From NCBI GenBank assembly GCA_029378245.1, contig JARKIF010000102.1:52780-116779 (forward strand): a stretch of 64,000 nt of DNA, read 5' to 3'. Source of the stretch: Roridomyces roridus. Its lineage: Eukaryota > Basidiomycota > Agaricomycetes > Agaricales > Mycenaceae. How positions within the stretch are numbered: position 1 is the first letter of the stretch; each line of letters opens with the position of its first letter. Under the pieces are notes generated by a model that saw only the letters and a program-made list of their open reading frames with translations, was not told where the DNA came from and ran no database searches. The position numbers and the translations under genes are program-made. Below, one piece after another: positions 41,624 through 51,995 of the stretch.

Positions 41624-42459
41624 CGGGAGTTGAGATAACAGGACCACCGGATAACAGGACCACCGGGATTCTGGTGATGGCGGTGATGTGCCGATCGGCA
41701 TGACAGTGATCTCGTCATATGAATCAAACGTGTCAGTGATGTCGTCATATGCACCAATGTAATCAATGATCCCACTCCTGTCTCTGACTCTGTCTCAGTC
41801 TGCTTGCCACCCGACCGACCCGACCCCGATACCGCCTGCCCGTCGCGGCCCCGCTCAGCACTGTCTTCCTTGACGCTACCCAAATGCCACGTCACCTGTC
41901 ACAACCACCGCGCTACTCCGAGGTCGATGGGCCTCGGATCGTGCGCGCTCTTGACTCGGAGTCTTCTTCCCTCACCAACCGACCTCGCACTCTCGCCAGT
42001 CCTAGCGCTCGAGAGTCGACGCCTTGACCTCACTGCTTCTCGCCTCGCTGCTTCCCGATCCGCCGCAGTCACCTCGCCGCCCCACATGCCACATTCACGC
42101 TGGCACTCGCGCGCCCACCGCATCACATATACTCTACCTTCCCTTCACCGTCCCGCCCCCCGCACTCCCGCCGGCGCGGCCGCGTGCTCACATTGATCAT
42201 TGATGTGTGCTCCTCATTCTCTCCTGTAGAAGTACCACTGTTTTCATGCGGCCACTGGCCTTCTTACCTACCCATCTAATATACCGTTATATGTGGCTTG
42301 CAATAATATTGTCTACACTACTTGAGAACTCGAGCGGGCAGTCGTGAATCGTGAGATGATGTGCGGGACTCATGGATGTTGGCCGTGATGATGGCTGCAT
42401 CGGCAGATCACCGTAGCACAGCCATCAAAAGTCCGGTGGTCCTGTTATCTCAACTCCCG
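41624..42459. mobile_element. Non-autonomous TIR element (MITE-like), nested in the Helitron
   Basis: Perfect 27-bp terminal inverted repeats at 41624-41650 (starts CGGGAGTTGAGATAACAGG) and 42433-42459 (the reverse complement). The left end carries a second direct copy of ataacaggaccaccgg at 41651-41666. The 836-bp body has no transposase; the longest frame is a low-complexity 130-codon ORF. I could not find a matching target duplication, so the superfamily is open. It lies between the accessory gene and the Helitron 3' hairpin, so it inserted after the Helitron formed. Confidence 0.8.
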
Positions 42460-42536
42460 AACTTTGTGGTAGTCTGTGGGTCAATGTGATTCAGATTGTG
42501 TGCTGACTGATACTCTGAATCAAAAAAAAAAGTCCG

Positions 42537-42562
42537 CCGTGCGTAGCACGGGTTCCTGCTAG
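42537..42562 (+). other. Helitron 3' terminus: hairpin plus CTAG
   Basis: CCGTGC, loop GTA, GCACGG (42537-42551), then 7 nt and CTAG (42559-42562) followed by T. Stem, spacing and CTRR end match the Helitron 3' signal that terminates rolling-circle transfer. Confidence 0.85.
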
Positions 42563-42699
42563 TTATAGATGGTGGAAACAAGGTTTGATCAAATCCGGTT
42601 GTCCACAACACCCATGCTTGGACACCTTGCTTCAAGTCCATTTCAGTTCCGACCCCACTAATTTGACTCTTCAAGTAACTTGCGTGTCTCGTGTGTTCA

Positions 42700-44448
42700 A
42701 TGTCCAGTTCCACCAACAGTGGTTCTTCACCCGTTCGACGTCGAATAGCCATTCTTGCCGTTTCTTCCCTCGTTTCTTGCATCTTCTTCAGCGCTCCGAT
42801 GTTCAGGAGGATACCGATTCGCAACCAATTGTACGACTCCAAGATCGAGTACAAACCACCAATAGAGGCTACGGTGACTGTCACCGTTCATGTGCCCAAG
42901 AGTACAGGGACGAGCGACGTGAACGATCTAGTACGAAGTGAGGAGACATTGGAGTTTTTTAAAGGTGCGTTGAGCTGTTTTGTGCACTTGATACTTATGG
43001 CTCTTGTAGATCGTCTTCGACCAGAGCTGAGGTACATTACATCCTGGGCAACACAAGACTGGAGTGCGTCCTTCTCTTGTTCACGTTGAAGCATTAACCA
43101 TTTGTGGGTAGACAGTCAAGTACTCGGATTCGTATGTCTCTCACTCCAGCAACCTCCGGACACTCAATCCTGCGCAGATGAATTTGATGTATCTGGCCCT
43201 AATCACGGAGCGTGTCGCGATAATACCACCCTTTCCACCCTTCGTATATAATGACTCGGTGTCGCCGGGTCTCGAGTTTGGAGAGGTTTTCGACATGACG
43301 CGGTTGCAAAATGGAATGAGGAAACCGGTTCTGGAGTGGCATCAAGTCAAAGTGCGTTTCGTTTTTTTTTTTTCCAGGTTGATAGCTGAACGGTGTTCTC
43401 AGGACCCACTGGGTACGAAGGTCGAGACACTCGGGTGTTGGGGTAACGGCCTGGAGACATGGAAATTGTCCCAGTACCTCAATCTGGGTAGGATAGCGAC
43501 TTGGGCGCCTTTCCGTTCAACTCATTCTCCCAGATGTCTCGTACACCGTCGCCCCGAATTGGACTTTGTTTCGTCCCGAGGAACCCCATATGTCCTTTTG
43601 GGCGTTGGCCTCTCTGGCGTTTCCGGACAGCGAGCAAACTGAAAATGCGGAGCCGTCTAGAATGCTTGGCGTTGCCGTCAAGCCTGAGCAACATCTGCTA
43701 TGTTTTGACGATCTGTCTCTGGCCTCGGCTCGAAATGTTTGTGTCATTAAGCCTTCTGGTTGTACCTTCTGACGATTCATGCAGCCGCGGGAATACAGCC
43801 AAGAAATGTCCCCGGCGTGGCGCTTTGTCGGGAGACACATGCATTGGAGTGCTAGATTACAATACATCGCTGATCTCTACACGCAGAAGGCCTGTGGTGT
43901 TGGATCGGAGGACCCCATTCCACCGGTACGTCTGTCTCCCCGTGTCGTAAATCTGCTAACTTGTCTCGCAGTATATCGCGATCCATGCTCGGTACAGCGA
44001 CCCATCTTCGTGGTGCGACTTGCCCGTCGAGGAGTGCTTCCCTCCTTTGTTCATGTACGCACGGCGAGTTCAAGAACTCAAGGCGGAGATTCGGGAAACG
44101 ATGGGAATTGAGGTGAACCGAGTAATAATGACGTCTGACGACGAGATGGAGAGCATTTGGTGGGAAGCGGTACAGAAACGCGGATGGTCGAGGCTGGATC
44201 ATTCGAGGACGGTGGAACGCTACGGTCTTCGGTATGGGCGCCTTTTTGCTTCTTTTTTTTTTTCATGAGTCTCACTTTTTTCCAGGTATCCTCTCTTGAT
44301 TGACGCCGTCGTACGATCTGGGGCTCTTGGATTCGTGACGGCAGACGACTCGGTGACCTCTGTGCTCGCGATCAGGAGGGTGTTTTCATGGCAAGGAGGG
44401 TTCGCCAAAAGGGTGCCTTGGGAAACTAAGCTTAGACAGAAACCATAG
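42700..44448 (+). CDS. O-fucosyltransferase-like type II membrane protein, copy 2
   Basis: ATG at 42700 (MSSSTNSGSSPVRRR), followed by a signal anchor (IAILAVSSLVSCIFFSA). It matches copy 1 segment by segment: ATVTVTVHVPK, RLRPELRYITSWATQDW, QMNLMYLALITERVAIIPPF, DVSYTVAPNW, MSFWALASLAFPDSEQT, EQHLLCFDDL, SPAWRFVGRHMHWSARLQYI, YIAIHARYSDPSSWCDLPVE, VIMTSDDEMESIWWEAV, YPLLIDAVVRSGALGFVTAD. The loop HVRRGD of copy 1 is HARYSD here, so the Arg-Gly pair is lost and activity may differ. Introns are 45-60 nt. The start codon lies only 137 bp past the Helitron 3' end, so the present promoter is probably supplied in part by the Helitron. Confidence 0.72.
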
Positions 44449-44754
44449 AACATATATTGGTTGGTGCGGATCTGCTCACACTGCTCAAAGAAGCCGCGGA
44501 TACGCCGCAGCGAGGCCTTTCTGTGACGTCTAAGCTGCTTCCTTCTCTTTCCTAAAAGGGAATACTGATGGCCAAAACGGGATTACCCGTCTCGCCGTAT
44601 AAAAGGCTCGCTGGCGCGACAAACAGACAACAACTGTTCTTTCTTCCTTACCACCATCTTCCTCTGGTCCTGGTGATCACTGGTACTTCATACACGCCCT
44701 TCCAACCTCATAACACCTTTACCTCTTACCCACAACCTATATCCCACTCCAAAC
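44449..44754 (+). promoter_or_regulatory. Promoter region of the secreted Ser-rich gene, TATA at 44598
   Basis: No gene. TATAAAAGG at 44598-44606 lies 149 bp before the ATG at 44755. Pyrimidine-rich sequence (ttctttcttccttacc) between them is typical of a highly expressed fungal gene leader. Confidence 0.6.
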
Positions 44755-46585
44755 ATGGTCGCACTTAACCCGCGCACTCTTATCGCCCTTTCCATCGCGT
44801 CGCTGTCGCTTACGCCCACCACCGATGCCCTCGCTATCAAGACGACCCCGTCCAGCCCTGGCTCGCCCTCCAAGCACGCTCGCCAGCTGCCTCGTCCCAT
44901 GCCCATGCAGCTCGCGACCAGGGACAGTGGCAAGCACAAGATGTTCGGCGATGCGTCCAAGGGAAGCAACCGCAAGTCGGTACGCCCTTTTTGTCATCTC
45001 GCCCAGTGTAGTTTGCTCATTACTCGCTTCAGAGAGTCGTTGGGGACGATCCTTTCCTCGGCGAGACCGTGGCAAGGCGCGACCAAGCTCGCTTCGATGC
45101 CAACCGTGTCACCCGTCGACGCTTTGAGACGCGTCAGGACCAGCAGCAGCAAGGACAGGCGGGCACGATTGCGATCATGGTGCGTTTCCTTTCTTTCTTC
45201 CTTTCCTTTCTTTCTCTTGACGCGTTGCGCAGAGCCCCAATGGCAACTCGTCGGACAGCACCACCAACGGGACTGTCCTCGGCCACCTCGTCCTCAGCTC
45301 GACCAACGGCACGAGCTCCAACAACAGCTCGACCAATGGCACTCACTACGTTCTCGACGCGTCCGAAAACAAGATGGACACTTTCTTCATGCTCCCTTTC
45401 GACAACAATACTGTCACCCTCCAAATGCCCATCGACCCCGCCTCGAGCGCGCCCTCTCGCCGTGCGGCGTCGCCTTACTGCGCCACGTACAACCCCAACC
45501 CTCCCAGCCCGGAGCCGCTGATGATGAAAGAATGTGGCGACACTGCCGGTGGTAGCCAACAATTCGCTTACGACCCCTCCACCGGCGTCGTGCATCCGAT
45601 GTGGTCCCAAGACGAGTCGACCAAACAAGCTGACGACGACACCCTCAACTCGCGTGACGTCTATCCCCAGAACGTCGACCTCGTCTTTGTTCCCAGTGGC
45701 GGGAAAGCCAACCAGGAGGAGGCGGCCCCGAGCAGCAGTAGCGCATCCCAGATCGAGACCGTCACCGTCACCGTCACGGCCACTGGATCTACCCGTCCCA
45801 GCTCTGCTTCTTCAACCTCCTCTCAGTCGGTTTCCTATCCTCCGGACCGTTCCATCTCCTCGCCGACGTCCTCTGCTTCCGTCGCAGCTGCCACTTTCGT
45901 CGCCGCTGACGTTCCCTCGTCGGCATCATCGGCATCTGTCGCGGCATCATCGACAGTTGTTCCGTCCCTCGCTGCCGCACAAGCCGACGCGTCAGCGGCT
46001 CCTTCCTCGTCAGCGGCTTCCTCTTCGTCGGCATCGGCATATGTCGCAGGCTCATCGACAGCTGCTCCATCGCTTGCTGCGGCAGAGGCTGATGCCGTCT
46101 CTGCTTCGTCAGCAGCTCCTTCCTCACCGTCGGCATCCACTAGCTCCTCCGTCGTTTCATCGACAGCTGCTCCATCCCTCGCTGCTGCACAGGCCGACGC
46201 CGTATCTCCTTCGTCAGCACCGACTTCTTCCTCTCCTACCTCCACAGTAGGCGCCCTCGATGTCGAGGTCGGTTCTTCATCGTCGTCGAGTGGTTCCTCG
46301 TCGTCGTCCTCGACTGCTCCCAGCGCTAGCGCATCAGTCGACGCTGCTGCCGTCGCGGAAGATATTGCCAACGCCAACGCTGCCTCTTCATCGTCCTCGT
46401 CGGCGTCCATTCAATCCAGCTCAGCTTCATCCTCGGCGGCAAGCCCTTCGAGCTCGGCGGACGCTGTCATGCCCCCAACGACGAACGAGCAGGCGGTGTA
46501 TGTCAAGAACCCGGCGCGAGCGGAGATGACGCCTGTCAGCACGGAGCCTTACCAGTGGAAGTTCGAGCCGGAGCCCAGGTTGTAA
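44755..46585 (+). CDS. Secreted Ser/Ala-rich protein with beta-sandwich or lectin-like N-terminal region
   Basis: Three exons; the introns are about 44979-45032 and 45180-45231. The ATG at 44755 opens a signal peptide (MVALNPRTLIALSIASLSL) ending near TDALA. Dibasic sites (ARR, TRRR) follow, as for Kex2-type processing, then an N-rich segment with several NxS/T glycosylation sites (NGTSSNNSS). The folded part holds HYVLDASENKMDTFFMLPFD, PYCATYNPNPP, MMKECGD and SQQFAYDPSTGVVHPMW, like fungal extracellular proteins with a carbohydrate-binding look. The C-terminal 270 residues are Ser/Ala-rich with imperfect repeats (SSTAAPSLAAAQADAVS, three to four times). It ends QWKFEPEPRL without a hydrophobic GPI tail, so it is secreted or wall-trapped rather than GPI-anchored. 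Confidence 0.7.
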
Positions 46586-46790
46586 TCGTATTGGAGGTGT
46601 TTCCCTTGGACTTTTTAATAATTAATAATTTGTACAACTTTTAATTCTAATGGGTTTTGCTGCACACTTTTTGACCGAGTCGAAAGCGATATATTTCAAA
46701 GATACAAGAAACGAGTACAAGAAGATTGAGATTGAGACGCTGCAATGAATGCGTTGTTAGATGGATCAACGAGGAAGGCCCAAACGCACT

Positions 46791-47120
46791 TCATAGCAAT
46801 CTGACGTTTGCAGGCATCGGGGCACGCAGAACCTTCTGCTTTGGCGGCAGAGGCTTTGGGGAGGAGGAGGAGGAGCTCGCGGTGCCGGTGAGCTTCGAGA
46901 ACAGCGAGCGCTTTGGAGTGGACGACTCGGGTTTGCTCGAGGAAGGCGTGGGTTTCTGGGCAGATGTAGGAGTGGGCACGGTGCCTCCGAACCCGTAGGT
47001 CGATTGGAGGCTGGTGAACGCAGCCTGGAAGTCTTTGGGTGGCGCGGCAGCGGCGGAGGCGGTCAGCGGCGTGCGCGAGGAGACTGTGAGGAGGGATGCG
47101 GTAGAGTTGGAGGCTGACAT
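46791..47120 (-). CDS. Small conserved-looking Ser/Pro-rich protein, unknown
   Basis: A single exon of 109 residues with the ATG at 47120 (MSASNSTASLLTVSSRTPLT). It has a central block KDFQAAFTSLQSTYGFGG, then a Ser/Pro/Lys-rich tail with KRSLFSKLTG and a C-terminal KQKVLRAPMPANVRLL. The QSTYGFGG block looks like a short conserved motif in an otherwise disordered protein. I do not recognise a function. It is convergent with the secreted protein gene. Confidence 0.55.
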   Translation of the reverse strand: MSASNSTASLLTVSSRTPLTASAAAAPPKDFQAAFTSLQSTYGFGGTVPTPTSAQKPTPSSSKPESSTPKRSLFSKLTGTASSSSSSPKPLPPKQKVLRAPMPANVRLL

Positions 47121-48173
47121 TTGTTATCTTGTTGAAAGTGCGGCTTTCGTTGGTTTGTTTTTCGTTGAGAGAAAAGGAAGAGACTTTATAGGAATTGAGG
47201 AGGGGCTGCGGCTGTCGGGTATTATGTTGCATGTTTAGCGGAGGACGGTTGCGCAGCCCTTGCCCAGGGTCGACCCGCCGTCCAGATTGGGTACCGTCTT
47301 CGAAATTTCGAAAGCCGTGGTCAGGTGGGACGACAATGTCAGACTCGAGTAGGTCGCAGTCGTGCGCAGTCGACTGCGCGGCGGGACGCCTGCTGCGGCT
47401 TTGGGACTTTCTTAGTTGTACCTTGCGCAGCTCGACATCGGAACGCCGACATGCTCGTCAGAAGGCCGTTTGTAACTCGGGTGGGTTTAACCCAGGGCGG
47501 GGTTGAGGGTGTAACACGAATTGGGTCGTGGGAATTGGCGACATTTCCGACGAGGGACGGGACGCATCAATATTAAATAAATGATTTCGTAGTGTAACCC
47601 AGGGCAAAACGCAGACCAGCAGCCAAACGTCGGAGTCCTCGAATGCCCTGAACCCTCCAATTTGGCAAGATAAGGAACGAAGATAAGAAATGGTTCGGAG
47701 TGCCATCATATTCGTCGTCTAGTCAAGAATTGTCGTTAGCCTGGAGTGTGGATGAATACAAGAACAAGGAATGCATAACAAGCGAACCGTGGAGTCGACA
47801 CATGGATAGCACATGCAACTGGCTAGAAAATAACATTGGCATACTTGCTCTGCAGACCCTGCCCTAGTGTGTCGACGTCAAGTTGGCAGTTTGGCCATTC
47901 AATTCCCAAGAGGAAAAAACGACGGAAGCTTCACGGATAACAAAAAGCGATACAACTCTGTTGAGGGTGAACTCGGCAAGCATGGAGTCAATTCGAGATG
48001 GCAAAACTGCCAAGATGAGTAGAAAACAAAGGAGGTCGCACTAAACGTCGATTCATCGTTCACTGAGCCAAGGAGTCGTATAAAAATCGTCAACAGCACG
48101 AAGTTCAAGAAGCAAAAGAGATTTTGATGGCGTTGTTTGATCTTGCTTACAGCCAACCTTCACGTCCTCCAAA
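47121..48173. other. Intergenic, no gene seen
   Basis: Several short frames on both strands, none with splice logic or family resemblance. It contains the divergent promoters of the small Ser/Pro-rich gene (minus) and the Ssr4-like gene (plus). Confidence 0.5.
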
Positions 48174-49564
48174 ATGCAGGCGCAACTGCAAGCCGAGGGC
48201 ATCTGCCTACGATTCCCCGAAAATCTAGGACTGCACAGAGAAGTGTCTATGGAGATGGCCATGTCGTACCTCCTCCGCGCTGCGCAGTCTGTCAACGTGC
48301 CTTATTCTCTCGGGTTTATCGACAAGCCGCAGGAGGGCCAGCTTATTCTCATCTTCCTACCTGGGAACTCGGGTTTTCCTGTCGATGGGTTGCGCTATCA
48401 GGATACGGAGACGCGGTATGTTGTTCCTGGGCCGCAGGGAAGGGTGCGTTGGGCTTTCACCCCTTCTCTTCACCACAAAACTTACATGGTTTGCAGGAAA
48501 TTGAAGTACAGGAGATGAAATTCGGGTTCGTTCCAGGTGGAGACTCGGGCGCGTGGAGGATGCGGAGGCGGTATCGCATGATCAAGGGCGGGCATCCTCA
48601 GCTTGTGCTCGTTCATTATACGCGTGGGCCTCTTGCGCGTACGTGTTACTTCTACCTTTCTTCCCCTTCCATTCACTGACAGGTTTGAATAAGAAATTAT
48701 ACCGGCGTTGATGACCCAGCCCGTTCGCAGCTACCCACTCCGCAATATCAACGAAACGCCGATGTACGTCCTGGGCGAGAAGGCGGGGCAGAAGGCTTAC
48801 CCACCAGGCGCGGGTGGAGGGCCTGGGCCGCCTCCCGGAGCAATGGGCGGTGGTGGAATGGGTGGCGGTGGAATGGGCGGTGGACCCATGGGTGGACCTA
48901 TGGGCCCGATGGGAGGTATGAACTTTGGGCCGCAACAACCCGGTGCGATGGTCGCGCAGCAGAATAATAATATGGCGATGATGGAGCAGCAGAGGAGGAG
49001 GCAGGAGGAGCAGAGGGGCAGGGCTGTGAGTGGTGCTGTGAGTTTTACTTGTCTCTTCGCGCCAAGAAGCTAATCATTTGAGTGTAGCGTCCTCCGCGTG
49101 TCGAGGAGGACGATTCTGGCGGTACGTATTCTGCTTCTCCCTTGTCTCAGTGAATTAATTCGTTATAGACGAGACGGAGAATATATCGACGCGGTCGTTG
49201 GCGCTCACGAGATACCGGCGGAACCATGATATCATGGCCGAGGTCTTTACCCATGCAGCCTACTGTCAGTCGCGTCAGCTCTCTTCTCTGCCCTGCTCAA
49301 CCTGTTTTCGTAGTTTCCAAAAACCCGCCTCCAGAACCACCGACATACAAAAACCTTTTCAACAAGGCGGATTTGGACGCCAAGACGGTGTGTATCTCGA
49401 ACTTGTGTCCTTCAGGCTCTCATTCCACACAGGAGAAGCTAAAAGTGGACATTGAAGCCATGCAGGTTCGAGCCGCAGAACGGAGACTGGCGCGCTCTGC
49501 GGATAATGAGGCTGCTTTCGGGGACGTGTCTATGGGAGCCATTGGTGAAGGCATAGCTGTATAG
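48174..49564 (+). CDS. ssr4: Ssr4-like subunit of SWI/SNF-RSC chromatin remodellers
   Basis: ATG at 48174 (MQAQLQAEGICLRFPENLGL). Exon 1 ends at 48443. Later exons give EIEVQEMKFGFVPGG, RRRYRMIKGGHPQLVLVHYT, IIPALMTQPVRSYPLRNINE, TPMYVLGEKAGQKAYP, a Gly/Met/Pro-rich low-complexity stretch (GAMGGGGMGGGGMGGG) and a Gln/Arg helix. Then RPPRVEEDDSGDETENISTR, SLALTRYRRNHDIMAEVFTH, and an EIEAMQ-type coiled end (EKLKVDIEAMQVRAAERRLA). The order of an N-terminal beta-rich domain followed by ISTRSLALTRYRRNHDIM...EVF corresponds to what I recall of fungal Ssr4 N- and C-terminal domains. It would act in the nucleus. The family call is from memory of motifs. Confidence 0.6.
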
Positions 49565-49697
49565 GGTTATCCGTTGTATTTATTCTACTGTAGCTTTTAT
49601 GTATTTTTTCTTTCTCGTTTTCCGAAATTGCCGAGGCGCGGTGTGACCGAACCCGTGTTCTGTTACGCGTTACGCACCTTACTTGCTTCCACCAACC

Positions 49698-50402
49698 ATG
49701 CCTGCACCGATACTCAGCATCGCGCCCATTTCTGGCTCCCTCCTAAATGCGACTCCGAATCTAATGCCCTTTCACGTGGAGCACGACGGCCCTGCGCCCA
49801 TCGACACGTACTTTCTCGTCCAAGCAGCCAAAGAGGACGTTGCCAAGCCACCACCGCCCGTGTCTGAAGAAGATTCGGTTTCGGAGATGATTACTAGCAC
49901 TAGCGCGGCGCCCATCCCGAGCTCTGAAGAGCCCTCACGACGCGGCGCCGAGCCTTCGACGCGTTTCGTGGCTACTTTCAGGGGCCGGACGGTGCATGGA
50001 CTCGAGGTGGAGATGCCAATTGGGTATACTGGGCTCATTATGACTGGGGAGGGCAAACAACGACAACCTGCTACCAAGCCTTCTGCTAAACCGCGTGGTG
50101 GGCGGACGACACGAGGGGCAAGACGTGCGCTGGAGGCGGATGCAGACACGGAGTTGATGGATGTGGACGGGGAAAATAGCCCGTTGGGCGACAACGATCA
50201 AACAAGTCGAGCGTTGATGCCGACTGCCCAATTTGGCTCGTTTGTACTCTGGCATCCAGACATTCCTACGGACCCGGGGAGAGATGAGTATGCGCGTTCG
50301 CTCACGGAGTGGATTGCATTGGCTGATCAGGTACGTTTCGGTTTTTGCCCGTCTTTTTCCCCATTTTTACTCTGTGGTCAGATTCATCGTGTGGAGGAGT
50401 AG
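49698..50402 (+). CDS. RNH203: Ribonuclease H2 subunit C
   Basis: Two exons (49698-50330 and 50382-50402), 217 residues. The start MPAPILSIAPISGSLLNATP leads to LMPFHVEHDGPAPIDTYFLV, the family's N-terminal strand motif. After a variable acidic linker come FVATFRGRTVHGLEVEMPIG and YTGLIMTGE, then a basic disordered insert and FGSFVLWHPDIPTDPGRDEY, the conserved FxxFxLW(G/H)xD motif near the C-terminus. Subunit C is the non-catalytic partner that, with B, scaffolds the heterotrimeric RNase H2 removing ribonucleotides from DNA. Length is normal. The nearest upstream gene ends only 134 bp away. Confidence 0.88.
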   Translation: MPAPILSIAPISGSLLNATPNLMPFHVEHDGPAPIDTYFLVQAAKEDVAKPPPPVSEEDSVSEMITSTSAAPIPSSEEPSRRGAEPSTRFVATFRGRTVHGLEVEMPIGYTGLIMTGEGKQRQPATKPSAKPRGGRTTRGARRALEADADTELMDVDGENSPLGDNDQTSRALMPTAQFGSFVLWHPDIPTDPGRDEYARSLTEWIALADQVRFGFCPSFSPFLLCGQIHRVEE

Positions 50403-50677
50403 AAAGTGTCCATGCGTTCCGATGTATTTTATTTTCTCCTTGGTTCGACGGACGTTGTTTACAGTTGATATCTTCTGTCGATCATCAATCAAGGAGACTG
50501 ACTTTCGTGTGACTTTCATCCTTGTTTCGCCCCGCCTCCTCGTCTCTAGGTACATCTCTGCCTCCGTCCAATCGCTTTAGCCCGCCGCTCGTTAAAACCA
50601 GGTCGGTTACCCATCATCTCGCCCACTTTCTTCTCATTCTACGTCTTCTTTTCAGCCTCCTAAAAACACTTTTTGCC

Positions 50678-51594
50678 ATGTTCACGTCCACCCTTTTCAC
50701 CGCCCTTGTCGCTTCGACTGCTGTCCTGCTATCGCGCGCAGACGTCGTTCCCAACGCCCCCGGCCCAGGCGACTCGTTCACCGTCGGTGGGCAATGCACT
50801 CTCGGTTGGGGCGCCGATCCGGAAGCCAACCCTGCTTGGAAGAATATGACCGTTGAGCTTATGACGGGATCCAACGAAAACATGGTCCACCTCACAAGTA
50901 CGTGTTGAGCATCTTGGACGGTTTGCGTGTCCCTGACCCTTAATCAATTAGCTGTTGCTACAAACCAAGACGGCACTGCTGATGGCACATTCAGCTACAC
51001 CTGCCCTGATGTCAGTCATTCATTCATTCATCGTCTAGGTGATCTCACCGACGCAATTTCCAGGTCTCTCCCAGTGCGGCCGTCTTCTTTTACCAATTCA
51101 CCACCTGCGGGTTGCCCGGCACTGCTCAATGGACTGGTCGCTTCGTCATCGCTGGTGCCGATGGGTCGACTGTCGCTCCAACGCTGAGCGAGTTCTTTGA
51201 TCACACGACCGAGGTGTTCTTTGGAACCGCTACGATGGCTACGCCTGCTGCTGCCACCGCTGCTCCCGTCTGCAATGCCGCTGCTTCGGGGGGTGCCGCT
51301 GCTTCGGGTGGTGCAGCTGCTGGTGCTTCCAAGTCTGCCGTTGTCTCCGCCCCACCGGCAACCAACTCGGCCAGCTCCGCACCCGCCGCCGCCGCACCCC
51401 CCGCTGGTCTTTCGACAAGCCGGACGGCTGGTTCGGCTGCCACCGGCCTCCCTTCTGCCCCATCAAGTGCCTCCAGCGCACCCTCGGCAACAGGAAGCAG
51501 CGCCGCACTTGGTCCGTTAGCTGTTGGCACCGGCCTGTGGCCCCTTGTTGCCGCCCTGTCTGCCTCTGCGATGGCGTTTACGATTCTGTTGTAA
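50678..51594 (+). CDS. Kre9/Knh1-like GPI-anchored cell-wall protein
   Basis: Three exons. The ATG at 50678 gives a signal peptide (MFTSTLFTALVASTAVLLS). An Ig-like Kre9/Knh1 N-terminal domain follows: VVPNAPGPGDSFTVGGQCTL, GWGADPEANPAWKNMTVELM, VATNQDGTADGTFSYTCPD, FYQFTTCGLPGTAQWTGRFV. The second half is Ser/Ala/Pro-rich (ASGGAAASGGAAAGASKSA, ATNSASSAPAAAAPPAG). It ends with a hydrophobic tail PLAVGTGLWPLVAALSASAM before the stop at 51594, as expected of a GPI attachment signal. Such proteins sit on the cell surface; a role in beta-1,6-glucan assembly is known for Kre9 itself but not shown for this group. Confidence 0.83.
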
Positions 51595-51995
51595 TGAGGG
51601 TGTTGCATTCATTTCACTGTGGTGATTTCAGCACAGCACGGACATTGGGGTATCTCGTAGCATTATCTCATTCGTATTTTTTCGAGCCGATACCCGGTTA
51701 ATGGAATCCATAGCCTTGGAGAATGTTTGCATGAGAGTGAAAGAGTTAGGGCCGCGATACGGGCGCCAAAGCCATGTATTGGATCCTACTACAGTGAAAG
51801 AGACTGCGTATGTAGAGACGATGAGCCATTGTGCTCGTGAGACGGCTTCCGACAGCGCTGGGACGTGTTGTCGATGGACTCTTGGATGAGCTGCAAGATA
51901 TCAGTTAGTCGGTCGATTGTTGGTAGAAACGCTCCATTACCCTTGAATAACGCGACGACGCGTGTGTGAGGTACGTAGAGACTCCACAAAAGCAC

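Larger units (their letters stand above)
34379..42562 (+). mobile_element. Helitron, decayed autonomous element
   Basis: Carries a Rep-helicase gene and a second gene common near agaricomycete Helitrons. The 3' end is well supported: a 6-bp hairpin, 7 nt, then CTAG followed by host T at 42563. The proposed 5' end is TCTATGTCTATATACC preceded by host A (34378), fitting A|T target insertion. Total 8,184 bp. It holds a nested TIR element (41624-42459). Three lesions in its genes suggest it can no longer move by itself. The 5' end is less certain than the 3' end. Confidence 0.8.

Noticed and set aside
45835..46410. Antisense acidic protein of 191 codons
   Set aside because: It mirrors the Ser/Ala codons of the secreted protein on the plus strand; composition alone produces it.
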